Part shown: piece after piece, positions 10,004-20,731 of the stretch
Numbering within the stretch: the stretch's first letter is position 1
How the letters are laid out: every line of letters starts with the position of its first letter
From: Craspedostauros australis
Taxonomy: Eukaryota; Bacillariophyta; Bacillariophyceae; Mastogloiales; Achnanthaceae
Direction of reading: 5' to 3'
Assembly: GCA_026770025.1 (NCBI GenBank)
Contig: JAMXDE010000041.1
Span: forward strand, 62,001-126,000
DNA length: 64,000 nt
Notes under the pieces: model-generated
What the model was told of the DNA's origin: nothing
Database searches by the model: none
The model's input: the letters and a program-made list of their open reading frames with translations, nothing else
Made by a program: the position numbers and the translations under genes

Positions 10004-10429
10004 TTAAGTGAACTTCTGCACAGCTGGCAGGATGGTGCTCTCGAAGTCAAGCTCGGATGCGTCGGTGGCATTGATGTGGATACCGACGCCTGACACAGCA
10101 CTCTTCATGGCCTCCTTGGAGCCACTGTAAAGCATTTTGTCACGGATGCTGGCGGAATCTGGGTTCCATGTCAGCAGCACAAGCTTGGAGGTGGGGCGTC
10201 CATCCTTGGTGGTGAAGTCCAGGTCGATGAGTCCGTAGCGACCCTCGTTCTCTGGGAGCTCGGCGGCGAAGTCGTCGTACGTTTGTGTGCGGTCTCCGGA
10301 CTTTTCGATGACGATGGTCTTCTTGTTCTCGATCTTGTAGATGTAGTAGCGGAGCTTGTAGCCCTCCGCTTGGAGCTTGAATTGCTGGAAAGTGTCAGAC
10401 ACTTCGCTATCGGCGACGACTCCGGTGGC
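10004..10429 (-). CDS. ADF: Actin-depolymerising factor / cofilin, main exon
   Basis: After the acceptor CTACAG at 10435-10430 the exon encodes 141 residues starting ATGVVADSEVSDTFQQFKL and ending QKFT. ADF-homology hallmarks are visible: GRYGLIDLDF, LVLLTWNPDSASIRDKMLY and the actin-binding long helix SGSKEAMKSAV. ADF/cofilin severs and depolymerises actin filaments in the cytoplasm. No in-frame ATG precedes the exon, and the protein needs only a Met to be complete. In several eukaryotes the first ADF intron falls directly after the start codon. A matching candidate here is the ATG at 11286-11284, followed by GTGGGT, which would imply an 850-nt intron. That first exon is inference; the main exon is secure. 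Confidence 0.88.
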   Translation of the reverse strand, partial: ATGVVADSEVSDTFQQFKLQAEGYKLRYYIYKIENKKTIVIEKSGDRTQTYDDFAAELPENEGRYGLIDLDFTTKDGRPTSKLVLLTWNPDSASIRDKMLYSGSKEAMKSAVSGVGIHINATDASELDFESTILPAVQKFT

Positions 10430-11952
10430 CTGTAGAGCAGCAGAAGTGGAAGTAGGGTGGAGCAGAAGCGCGAGGCATAGTCATCGTCGTCGCGGGTGTG
10501 GTTGTTGTTGGCAGTGGTGTCCATGTGAATTCCATCGTGTTGTGTGCAGGCCACGATCAGCAGCAACGAATGCGAAGAAGATTGCATGTTGGTGAGAGAT
10601 GTGAATGTGAACGTAGTCAGTGAGCATGGACACAGGCATGAACATGCACATCAGTATGCCGTGTTATGGCCCTTCTCTTGAGAGACGCAGCAACGAGCGG
10701 AGAATGAAAATACGTCTCACTGTCGCGATCTTGGTGACCAGCGCGAAGCCAGCGACTCGATCGAAACGTGCCAACGGCCCCGCATCGACCATCCACCACG
10801 GCCAGGTTCGCGACAGATGGCGTGATGACCAACGAACACAAGCAGCAAACATCAAACCGACCGAAACCAGACCATGCTAAACCAACCCATCTTCCCATCA
10901 GCCTGGTCGCTCCGCGTCCGGCAAACAAACGGCCATCCTCGTCATCAACGTGGCGGATGTCGCAGTGTCCTTTGTCGGGGTCCCACCCCCAATGGACCTC
11001 TTTTGGAAAGCCCATGGAGAGGGACGTTGGAATTGGCAGGGATCGCGGAAAGCAGACGTGTCTTGGTGTCGGTCTATTGGTTGTTGGGTTCTGTTCGGCC
11101 AACTGGCTGATTGCTCAGTTGGTTGGTCGGCCGGTCCGTTGGTTGGTTTGCTGATTCTTGCTCTTCGCGTTGGCCCACGTGAGGCGGGCATGGAGCATCC
11201 CTCCATCCACCTTCTATCGCCACTCAGTCAGCCACTCAGTCGATCTGCAAGCCATGGCACTCGATTCATGAAGCGTTACCCACCATGATTGCAGCTGTTG
11301 TTGATGATGTGGATGTAGATGTGGATGCTATTGCGGTTTGTGGCGGTGTCGATGCGGATCTCACAGAGGGGCGATGAGATGCAATGCGATACTGGTGTGT
11401 GTGTGCTTTGCCCGTGTCGTAGCCAGGCCTTCGCTTCGTGGAGGTGGTGTGCGTTCGATTTTTGGTTTGGTGAAAATCGAAATCCCGGTCTTGTTGGTGT
11501 CTGCACGACAGCGCGCATGTGATTGGTCTGTGTGTGCGTGTTGTGGGTCCTGCCCGCGCGCACGTTTGTCATTGTGGTTGCTGTTTTTGCCGATGACCGT
11601 GTCGCACAAAAAAGACCATGACCAAAGATCTTGTCTTGCGAATCGAGAATTGTTTTTCGCTGCGGTTCAGTCGGTTGAATCAATACGCAACACAGGATTC
11701 ATGCGTTGTGGGATTCGAAAGAAGAAATGCGGGATCCACGTCTCTTCCTCAGTGCTGCATCTGGTCCAGAAGCAGCTGTGCGTACTGTGATCGTACTCTC
11801 TCAGGAGAGAGGGTTATTGGTAGGATACGACTCCTACACATTCTACAATGTAAAATCATATTATATCATATCATATGATCATGTTATATTGTATTGTTGT
11901 TGCTTACTCGTGCTTGTAGTCGCGTCACACCTTTGGGCGTCCTACTCTCCTC
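10430..11952. other. Probable long first intron/5' region of ADF and CCT2 3' flank
   Basis: No protein family is recognisable in either strand. A candidate ADF start codon with a GTGGGT donor lies at 11286-11282. A CTCTCTC-AG-GAGAGAG hairpin lies near 11799-11814, about 140 nt past the CCT2 stop codon. AT-rich sequence (about 11845-11895) precedes it in the minus-strand 3' flank. Confidence 0.35.
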
Positions 11953-14079
11953 TCACATCATCTCTTCCCGTTGTCTTGGTGCGCACTTGATGATGTCGTC
12001 GACGCGGAGCAGCATCTCCGCCGCTTCGGCTGCGGATGTGAGGACCTGGAGCTTGGATTTGTAGGCCTCCATGACGCCCAGCTCCTTCATGCAGCCGACC
12101 TTTCCATTCTCCATGTCCAGGCCGGATGTTCCGCCTTCCTCCTGCGTCTTCGCGTGGGCAGCGCGGAGCTGCGTGACGAGCTCAGCGGCATCGTACCCGC
12201 CGTTATCTGCAACGATGAATGGGAGCTGCCGAAGGGCGGTGGCGAATGCGGCAAGCGCCAGAGCCTGTTTTCCTGCAGTGGTCGGGACCGCATTGTCCAC
12301 AGCCTGCGCCATGCGGATCTCTGTGCAACCTCCACCGTAGATGCGACGTGGGTTCTTCACCGCTGCTGCGAGGATGCACAAGGCGTCATGGATGCTGCGC
12401 TCTGCCTCTTCCAGGACGTGCGTGGATGATCCACGGAGCACCAACGTGCATGCTGCGTTGGACTTGCATCCGCCAAGGCGCAGCACCTTCGTCTCGCCAA
12501 TCAGCACCTGATCATCAGTGCGGAGAAGCAAGCGGAGTAACAAGAGTTGGGAGAGGGGGCAGGCAAAATGTTTGTGGAAGCGTGAGTGTGCAATCGTGGC
12601 ACAGTGTGAGCTTGAGCTTGATGTGAGCGAATAGTCGGTTGGAAGTGCCCAGTTGGACATGCCGATGACCCCAGGCTACCAAACCTTTTCAAACCATTTG
12701 TACATGTCCGTGCGCATCTGCACTAGTACACAGCATGGCCAACGTCAAACGCAGTCTCCTCGACATGTCGTTGTTGTCGCAAAGCAACGTCGACGTACCT
12801 CCTCGACAACATCGCATTCACCCAGGGTAACGAGTTCTGGCGCATCGAAAGTGCTGACGACATCACCTCCGGTGACGGCCGATAATCGTTCCACACCCTC
12901 AAAGTCCGCGTGTTCGATGGCCATGACGCCGGCTTCCGCGAACAGCGATTCTGGGAAGTTGTAGATGAGCTGACGGTTGATGAAGACGTTGCATCCGTGG
13001 GCCAGGATCTTCTCGACCTTACGTCGCATCTTCTGCTTCTCCGCCTGCTCGATTTCGGCCACCTTGTTCAAGGAATCGACCTGGACGCGGGAGCCGTAGA
13101 TCTTGATCTTGTCCGTGTCCATGCTGGTGTTGGCAATCAGAACCTTGCAATTCTCCAAGCGACGTGGTTGGCCGACGCCGACCGACTTCTCCAGCAGAAA
13201 GCCATCCTCCAGGTAGGAATCGCGAAGGGATCCGCCAGAAAGCTGGATGATCTGGATGAGATCCAGGTTGACGGTCATGCCTCCTGCCTTCGCGCTGTCC
13301 TCTGACTCCTCGTTGAGCTGCTCCTCCTGCTGCTGTAATCTCTCCACGGCCTGGACGCAAAGCTCGGCGAAGTGCGCCTTCTCGGAATGCACCAGCTTGG
13401 ACGACAGCGTGGTCTGCGCGATCTGCAGCAAATCCTCCCGCGTGATGGACTTGGTGGCGCACTTGTCGAGCTCATCCCTGGCGAGCTGCACGGCCTGTCT
13501 CCAGCCCGCACAGATGGTTTGGGGATGGATACGTTGCTCGAGAAGCAACGATTCTGCCTGCCGCAGCAACTCACCGCAAAGCACGGCCACACTAGTGGTT
13601 CCATCTCCAACCTCGGAGTCCTGCACTTTGGCCATGTCCACTAGCACCTTGGCTGCGGCATTGTCGAGCGGGATGCTGGACAGGATGGTGGCACCGTCGT
13701 TGGTGACGCTGACGGATTGGTCGTTGGGTCCCAGACGCTGCAGGATCTTGTCCATCCCCTTTGGTCCCAGCGTCGTCTTGACTAGGTCCGAAATGGCCAT
13801 GGCCCCGACCAAGGACGACAGGCGGGCATTCTCACCCTGCGTTGGTTGATGAAGAAGATGGATGGTGAAGGTGGAGATGGAAGCGAGCAGAATGAAGGCC
13901 AATTCAGTTGAATGAATGAATGAATGAATGAATGAATGGAAACCACACCGGGACTTGCATGGGCAACTCTCGATGCATTTGCCATCCATTAATCAACGCA
14001 ATGCAATGTTCATCGCCGTACTCAATGGTGGTCTTACCTTGTCGATTTGTGTTCCTGTTCCCAAGTACGCCTGCTCCAT
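11953..14079 (-). CDS. CCT2: T-complex chaperonin subunit beta (CCT2), three exons
   Basis: Exons on the minus strand are 14079-14038, 13836-12799 and 12507-11953, giving 544 residues, close to the 530-540 usual for CCT beta. Exon 1 encodes only [14 protein letters not shown]. Introns of 201 and 291 nt have GTAAGA...GCAG and GTACGT...TCAG borders, both phase 0. Group II chaperonin ATPase signatures are present: [30 protein letters not shown] and [10 protein letters not shown]. Subunit identity comes from [29 protein letters not shown] and the C-terminal [11 protein letters not shown] folds actin and tubulin in the cytosol as a double octameric ring. Against animal CCT2 there is a short insertion ([19 protein letters not shown]) in the middle. 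A TGAA tetranucleotide repeat sits in intron 1. Confidence 0.95.
13909..13939. repeat. (TGAA)n microsatellite in CCT2 intron 1
   Basis: About seven and a half TGAA units inside the 201-nt first intron of CCT2. Confidence 0.9.
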
Positions 14080-15375
14080 CGTCAATGTTCAAACGTGTTG
14101 TGTTCTTTGCGTTCAAAGGTGTTGACGAAGTTGCGTGGAGTGTGTATTATCAGTATGATAGTATGATCGTGTCAGGCGTGGATAGTTGGGTGGATACACG
14201 GAAGGAGAGGAGGATGGATGCAAGTCAGCGAGAGTGCAATGCGATGGAGCGATCTGATGCTGTTCCTGTTGCTGTTGCCGTTCGGTTGTGCTGAACTACA
14301 ATGCAGGGTTGGCCACGGATATGCTCATACGTATTCTTACCTGCTGGAGTATCCGTATCGTCCTCTTTGGCGATGCTGTATCTGTATCTGTATCTGTATC
14401 TGTATCTGTATCTGTGTCGAAGATTGCAATGTCCTAATAGTACTTGTTGTGTGCAGGGCAATGCAATGCGCTGTGTTGGATGTTGTTTCATTCCATCCTC
14501 ATCTTGATCTCCTCATCTCTCTCTGTTTCTCTCTCTTTCGTCGTGTTTGGTTGTGCCTTGGCGTGTGCATCGGTTTGTTTGGTGTGGGTGTTTGGGGATT
14601 GAATGGTGGAAGGACAGACGATTTAAAATATAACGGCGGTTCGGGGTTTGGAAAAGCGATGTATAGAACAGTACTATATCACGCTCGATAACCGTTGACC
14701 GTTACTTCAGCTCATCTCGTTGTTGTGCATCTTCGAGGTTCTTTGGCAGTTCCGCCGAGCGCATCATCACAACACAGCACGCATTCTGCCACGATCCGTT
14801 TGTGCGCAGGAACGAAAGAAAGAAAGAAGAAACAAGATGAAGAAACGAGACGAGGATAACAGACCACAACAAACCACAACCACGACACAGCCAAAACTGA
14901 GCACAACCACGACGACACCTCCATCAGAACACAAAGAGATTCATTCCTCCAGAGAGGTGCCTTCGTCCCGCTTCCACAACAGCCTGTTGCCTCCTTCTTC
15001 TGGAGGTGTGTTCCTGGCTTCTTTGGTTCCAGCTTCCACGATTTCAGCAGGAGGACAGCAACAGGACAGCAACAGAACAGCGCAAACAACACAAAACGCG
15101 AACTGGATTGCGGCATCGCGCGTCGAGCAGAGAGGAGCGCGGAACGGTTCTGATCACTGACAGTGCGGACACGGCAACAGATACGGGTGTGCGCAATACA
15201 TGCACTACGATCTAACATACAATCATACGTATAGTGCTGGCAGAGAGACCATCTCCATTCTCGCTCCAGAGCATCTGCGGCGACACGCAGCAGAAGGCAT
15301 ATCTACACAAAAAACAGACGGGACCAGACAGAGCAACGCAAAGCACGATCACCTCATCGCACCACCCAGATCAAC
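14080..15375. other. Divergent intergenic region between CCT2 and ORMDL
   Basis: This stretch should hold the promoters of both flanking genes. It includes a CTGTAT hexanucleotide array at about 14376-14417. Overlapping frames on both strands at 14712-15218 are low-complexity (Thr/Gln/Ser) and I do not support them as genes. Confidence 0.45.
14376..14417. repeat. (CTGTAT)6 hexanucleotide microsatellite
   Basis: Six perfect CTGTAT units followed by a degenerate seventh, in the divergent promoter region. Confidence 0.9.
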
Positions 15376-16356
15376 ATGGCTTCGTCCTCCAGCAATGAGC
15401 GCACCACCACTGGCTCCGCAAACGAATCATCCGCTGCGGTCCGCTCGCCCATGCGCCTTGGCAGGATGAAGGCGTCCAGCAACAGCGGTCACCAGGAACC
15501 ATCCCTCTCGTCTCAGCCAGATGCCTTGCCTGGGAATGACACAGGTGACAACCATGAGAACACCAACTCGAACGACTGGATGAAGACCGGCGCCTCCAAC
15601 TCGGCCAACGTGGTGGGGCGTCGCCCGCGCATGAATTCGAGAGACATTCCCAGATCGTACGCGGGTTTGTACGGCAACACAGACAACCTGGTGCCCTTCG
15701 AGCTGGCTCGCAAGGAACACACGGACTGGATCGAGCAGGGCGGTTGGTTGCTGCTGGCCACCTACCTGGGTGGGATCGCCCTCATCCAGGTCCTGGCCGT
15801 GCTTGTGCTCGAGCTCCTCACGAGCGCGGCCAAGGACAACGTCGCCGTCGCAGCGTATATACTTGGCATCTTTCAGCGCATCGCATCCGAATCGAGCGCT
15901 GCAACTGTGGATGGCGGCACATCAGACGACAGCGGCGGGGAAAGCTCCAGTCTGTCTTCCTTCGCGCTCAGTTGGACGATCGTGCATTTCATCCACTGCA
16001 GCGTCACCCTCTGGTACCTGCACTGGTGCAAGGGCAGTCCGCTGTACGATGTGCAAAACGAGCTGGCGGGCCTCACCTTGTGGGAGCAGCTGGAAGGCCG
16101 CCCGCACAACTCGGTCACGAAACGCACCCTCACCATCATCCCCACTCTCATCTGTTACGCCGCATGCCACTTCGGGCAGTACCGTCGGTCGATCTGCTTG
16201 ATCAACGTGGGCATCTTGTGGATCATCGAGGTCGTCGCCAAGCTGCCAGCAATGAACGGCGTGCGCATCCTAGGCATCAACCGGACGACGGGCATCGACG
16301 ATTACGATGCGGCTGGCAAGTCGCCAACGCCCATCAAGTCCACGAAGCAGCTGTGA
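15376..16356 (+). CDS. ORMDL: ORMDL family protein, sphingolipid biosynthesis regulator
   Basis: Intronless, 326 residues, ATG in ATCAACATGG. Residues 1-80 are Ser/Asn-rich and disordered. The ORMDL domain follows: MNSRD (86-90), a membrane segment (about 122-149), then WTIVHFIHCSVTLWYLHW (200-217), KGSPLYD, LTLWEQLE (233-240), a third/fourth membrane stretch (about 250-290) and the C-terminal signature NGVRILGINR (294-303). ORMDL/Orm proteins are ER membrane proteins that bind and inhibit serine palmitoyltransferase. Human ORMDLs have about 153 residues. The extra length here is the N-terminal extension, an insertion of about 30 residues after MNSR and an acidic Ser-rich loop (about 150-195) between the first two membrane segments. 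Yeast Orm proteins also have N-terminal extensions that are phosphorylated; whether this one is regulated that way is inference. Confidence 0.88.
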   Translation: MASSSSNERTTTGSANESSAAVRSPMRLGRMKASSNSGHQEPSLSSQPDALPGNDTGDNHENTNSNDWMKTGASNSANVVGRRPRMNSRDIPRSYAGLYGNTDNLVPFELARKEHTDWIEQGGWLLLATYLGGIALIQVLAVLVLELLTSAAKDNVAVAAYILGIFQRIASESSAATVDGGTSDDSGGESSSLSSFALSWTIVHFIHCSVTLWYLHWCKGSPLYDVQNELAGLTLWEQLEGRPHNSVTKRTLTIIPTLICYAACHFGQYRRSICLINVGILWIIEVVAKLPAMNGVRILGINRTTGIDDYDAAGKSPTPIKSTKQL

Positions 16357-17643
16357 GGCTTTGCTTCGCGTCCATGCGCAAGCACAAACATCGTAGAGTG
16401 CGGTAGCGTGTTCTATTCTGCTCTTCTTTCCCCCGAAGGCGTGGAGTGAAGCGGAGTGGGAGAGGCATGCCGCTCAATCCCATGCCCGCAAAAGACAGGG
16501 ACATCTCTCTCATGAGAGTACTGCTATACGACCTATACATGGTACCTACGAGTACATATACTACGACATATCGTGCTGACAGAGCACTCAGGAGCAGGCA
16601 ATGTAGGCGTTTACAAACCAACGGTAGAATGCACAAGTACTCATTGGCGGGGCTCGCAAAGCGAAGCATCCATCCCAATGCAACCACGAAGACAGCAGCA
16701 ACTCCATCACGTTGGAACATCACAGACACTACCTTATTATACATTCCAACAGCATCACACTTGCCCACGAGCACCCGAAGAACAAACATGATACGGTGCG
16801 AAGGACCATGGCTTTCTTCTGGTGCTTTCCAACATTCCCTCCATTCTTAGCCAAGCCCACACACACTCAGTTTCAACACTTGACATCCACTCCAAACTTG
16901 CTTGAGTCCTCTCAATCCACATAGAGAAACGAGTCGAGTACGCCATTGTTGTCAAGCATTGCTCAACTTATCACATCTATCGTCAGGCGCCATCCTTTCC
17001 ATGTGCTCCAACATCATATAATAAATAGAAGTACTGTGTATCGCAGCTGGATATAGTCGTGCCACGTTGCTGAACACCCTCCATTCGTCCAGTTCAAGAT
17101 GTGCCCATCACCGGCGGTTGATCGCATTCCCATCCCGGATCGTGGATCTGTGGCCAATCGGTTCCAGTCTTGGACTATGTTCCAGACGTGGTTTTCGCTG
17201 TGTTCTGAGACGTGGACATTGCTTGTCGAAACCAAGTCTGGGTTTGGGTTACGCCATTGCGTGCGTTTTGTGTGGCTTGGTTAGTTGGTTAGTTGGTCGC
17301 ATTTCTTTGCGGTGAGGCAGCGCTACTCACTCTTTCCCTTCCTGTCTTACTTGTGGTGAGTGTATTGCCACCTTGATGATCGTTGAGATGGGACGAGTGT
17401 GGCAGGTCTCACAAAAAACTTGAATCGAAAGCATTCATCTCAAAGAAACGGCGCAACAGCATTCAACCACCCGCAGTAGACAACACCAACACCAACACCA
17501 ACACCAACATTCATCCATCCATCAGGCCACCGATATCAACACCAACGTCTTCCGTGCGATCAATCCTGATATTGTATTATATTGTATTCATTGATTGATT
17601 TGCTTGTATCGGAAGCAAGAATCAACCCCAAACACGCGTCACC
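16357..17643. other. Intergenic, ORMDL 3' flank and promoter of the vWA gene
   Basis: Contains a CTCTCATGAGAG palindrome at about 16509-16520, roughly 150 nt past the ORMDL stop, and an AACACC repeat at 17482-17510 shortly before the next start codon. No coding frame resembles a protein family. Confidence 0.4.
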
Positions 17644-19506
17644 ATGAAGGACGCGACGATGAATTGCTTCAACCTGAAGAACCCTTGCATCTTCTCGCAT
17701 GTTCATGACCTGCGGGAGCATGAGGCGGAGTACCTCAAACAGATCCGTCACTACACGAGTTCCAAGGCCGTCTGGGCCTGCGTCACGACCGCCATCAAGG
17801 CACGCGTGATCGCTGCCCTCCACATATGCTCGCACCACCGAGAGCTGGACTCGCTGCTGCCACACTGCGAGATCACCGACATCGAGAAGGCCCTGGTCAT
17901 CCTTGATCGTCCGCGCGTGGCCCGGCAGCTACGCAAGAAGATCGCCTCCATCGAACGGTCCATGGTGAAGACGTCCCCCAAGGAAATCGTCAAGTGCTCC
18001 GTCGCCGATGCAGTCGCCCAGAAGACGAAGCGGTACAAGATTGACGTGCTGCGCTCCAGCCTGAAGCGCATCGATGCTCTCATCCAGAAGGGCGATGGCG
18101 ACCACCGGGGACAGAAGTGCCTCGATCTCCATTCGCATCCCATCATCAACGAATGCGTGGCCAATTCGTCGGTGTCTGGATCCATGGCACGCAGGATCCA
18201 ACGTTGGGCCAAGTCCATCAAACCCGATTTTCTCGAGTACGTCATGCTCGAGATGCCCACGACCGCGTGGAAGAACGTCGCCGACCTGGTCCACTTCCGC
18301 CCATCCGACTTCCAGGTCCCTTACTTCCTGCACGATGTCTACGGCCAGGCCATCCCGGAGGATAGCTTCGTGTTCAACATGCGCCGGTTGATCAAGGCCT
18401 CGCCATCGAACGTGGCGGACGAATTCAACGCGGTTGCCAAGAGGTACCCGCAGGTGTACGACGCGTTCGCCTTCCTGAGGCGTCATCCGTCGATCATTCA
18501 GTCCGAGCCCATCGTGCTGCAATTCGCGCGCAACATCCCCCTCGATACCTTCCTCTGGTACTTTGACGAGTTCCACGCCGTGGCGAAGGACTGCCAGATC
18601 ATTATCGAGGAGCGGCTTTCTGAGGCGCTGAAGAACGAGACTGCAATTCACAACGGCAAGTCCTTCACGTACGGCAAGCTGCTCGCGTGCATCGTGAGTT
18701 TCCGAAAGAAGAACATCTCGCAGAGCTTGTGCGCTCGCCTCGAGGAGGTCGCCGCCCAGCGACTCGCGCATCTTCAGCAGTACTGGAAGGCGCAGCACGA
18801 CAGCAACGAGATCATCGCCGTCTTCGGAGATGCTTCGAGCAGCATGCAGGTCGCTGTCGAGGCTGCGACCATCTTCGCAAGCATGGTTTCAGCCTGCCTC
18901 GACGGAGAGCTCAGTTTCTTCGGGACCGGTCTGATCAAGTCGCCGCACGAAAAGCCCAAGACCGTGAAGGACACGTTGGACGTCTGCGACGCGATCCGTG
19001 CCTGCGGAATGACGAATTTCGCCGCAGCTTTGTGGCCGTACTACGACGAAAAGAGGAGCGTCGACACCATCGTGATCGTGACCGACGAGTGGGAGAATGG
19101 CAGGACGATGGGCGACGACTTCTCTGAGATGCTGGCGAAGTATAAGAAGAAGGTCAACCCGGACGTCGTCCTCATCGTGGTCCGGGTCGGTGCAGGCGCA
19201 GAGGATTTCCAGAAGAACCTGGAGCGCAACGGGATCGAATACAGCGTCATCGTCGTGGATGACCAACGCCCGGACTTGGCCAAGTTCGACGCTCTTCTGG
19301 GGCAGATCGTTGCGCTGAGCTCCAAATCTGAAAAGAGTGCCGTGGTCGTGGAGAAGGACGACGCCTCCACGAGTATGGAAGTCGTTGATCAGGAAGATTC
19401 CACATCAACATACCTCGATGGGGCGAAGCTGCTCTTCGGATCATCATCGTCTGATTCCAGCGCCAACAGCGAATCGAATGGCGGCGATGACTTTGTCGTC
19501 ATCTGA
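17644..19506 (+). CDS. Helical-repeat plus von Willebrand A domain protein, Ro60/TROVE-like
   Basis: Intronless, 620 residues, ATG in GTCACCATGA. Residues 1-385 are predominantly helical. Residues 390-560 form a von Willebrand A domain with a complete metal-ion-dependent adhesion site: DASSSM (396-401), T457 in MTNFAAAL and VTDE (479-482). The tail (about 570-620) is acidic and Ser-rich. An alpha-helical N-terminal half followed by a vWA domain is the layout of Ro60 (TROVE), which binds misfolded small RNAs and Y RNAs. Similarity in the helical half is weak by eye, so the family is tentative; an unrelated vWA protein of stramenopiles is the alternative. No membrane segment or signal peptide. 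GC-rich, strongly biased codons suggest good expression. Confidence 0.6.
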   Translation: MKDATMNCFNLKNPCIFSHVHDLREHEAEYLKQIRHYTSSKAVWACVTTAIKARVIAALHICSHHRELDSLLPHCEITDIEKALVILDRPRVARQLRKKIASIERSMVKTSPKEIVKCSVADAVAQKTKRYKIDVLRSSLKRIDALIQKGDGDHRGQKCLDLHSHPIINECVANSSVSGSMARRIQRWAKSIKPDFLEYVMLEMPTTAWKNVADLVHFRPSDFQVPYFLHDVYGQAIPEDSFVFNMRRLIKASPSNVADEFNAVAKRYPQVYDAFAFLRRHPSIIQSEPIVLQFARNIPLDTFLWYFDEFHAVAKDCQIIIEERLSEALKNETAIHNGKSFTYGKLLACIVSFRKKNISQSLCARLEEVAAQRLAHLQQYWKAQHDSNEIIAVFGDASSSMQVAVEAATIFASMVSACLDGELSFFGTGLIKSPHEKPKTVKDTLDVCDAIRACGMTNFAAALWPYYDEKRSVDTIVIVTDEWENGRTMGDDFSEMLAKYKKKVNPDVVLIVVRVGAGAEDFQKNLERNGIEYSVIVVDDQRPDLAKFDALLGQIVALSSKSEKSAVVVEKDDASTSMEVVDQEDSTSTYLDGAKLLFGSSSSDSSANSESNGGDDFVVI

Positions 19507-19623
19507 GGCAGCAGCCTGCCTGGCCGCCTTGTTTTCAACAGCGTGAATGCGTGTCGTTTCATATCATTACTTCATGTCGATGTATCTCTGCATCTTCCTT
19601 TCCTCCAGAGCTACTTGTATTCT

Positions 19624-19629
19624 AATAAA
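19624..19629 (+). terminator. AATAAA polyadenylation signal candidate
   Basis: AATAAA about 118 nt past the stop codon of the vWA gene in AT-rich sequence. Position and strand fit a polyadenylation signal; no cleavage site can be read. Confidence 0.4.
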
Positions 19630-20731
19630 TACATTCCATAGAAAATCATAGGTCAGCATTCACAACTGGAATAGATGAATTCATTTGGCATGATAGAAGA
19701 TGATCGACATCAATCACCGCTTCTCTTCAGTTGCTTCTCGGAGCAGCGTCCTGATCTGTTGTTGTGCAATTCGGTGGAGGTGCGAGACAGTTCTCTTCGT
19801 GAGTTGCTGATTCCCTTGTTGTTGTGGTCTCGCCGAGTTTTCTCGTTCCGGTTTTTCCCTCGGAGCGAATTTGACTCCAACGATCAATTGAGTTTGACTC
19901 GATCGATCGTTTGTACCTCTTTTCGGTCTACTGAAATGGGTTGTTTGTGCGCTTGAATTGCAGTCGCATCAGTCAACGACCAAGTTTGTCCCAACCAAAC
20001 TGAGAAGCAAGCGCCGCGTTTGTTGCGGGTGAAGGAACGGCAACCCGACAGGCACCAAGACCAACCAGCCAACCAACATCAACAGGCGACATCAGCAGGA
20101 GCCAACACCAGCACCAGGACGAACAGCAACCCAGGCACCACCAGCGGACATCTACCAATCGACGGTGTAAGTCGACGACCATGATGGGATGGTTCTTGGA
20201 TGATGCGATGCCGACGATGGCATGAGGAAAGAGCAGCAGCAATAGGGGTTTCCCATCAACGCGGTGCAGATGGCGCAAGTCCGGCGTAGATGTGGCACCA
20301 TGGCGGGAACAGCGGCAAAGGATATTGGACAAGCAGCGCCAAGGCGAGATCTCGAGGACCTTCGCATGCTGCGTCATGCCGCAACATGAAGAGCAAAGAC
20401 CCTTTTGTTATTGTCACTGTTGTTGTGGTGGTAGTGGTGGTGTGGATAGTCTGTGTGCTCGATGATGATTTGCGCATACATGTGTGGCTGACGTATCGTA
20501 TTCCTTGCTGCTGCCCGTATGGCTTGCCGACCGCGAACGCCATGACGACTACAACAACCACTGCAACGAACACCAACGGTGATGGCAACTCCAACTACAA
20601 CAACGAACAAACACCAATATCAACCATCAAACGTCTAACGTCAAACGTCGGATGAATCACCACAACCACCACCGCAGAAGTATAAACATCCCCATTCGAC
20701 GTAGCAGGAGCAACAAGAATAGTATCTCAAG
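19630..20731. other. Intergenic, upstream of eL13
   Basis: Contains runs of ACCAACA/GTGGTGG simple sequence around 20040-20120 and 20400-20450 and no recognisable gene. The eL13 promoter and 5' untranslated region lie at the right end. Confidence 0.4.
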
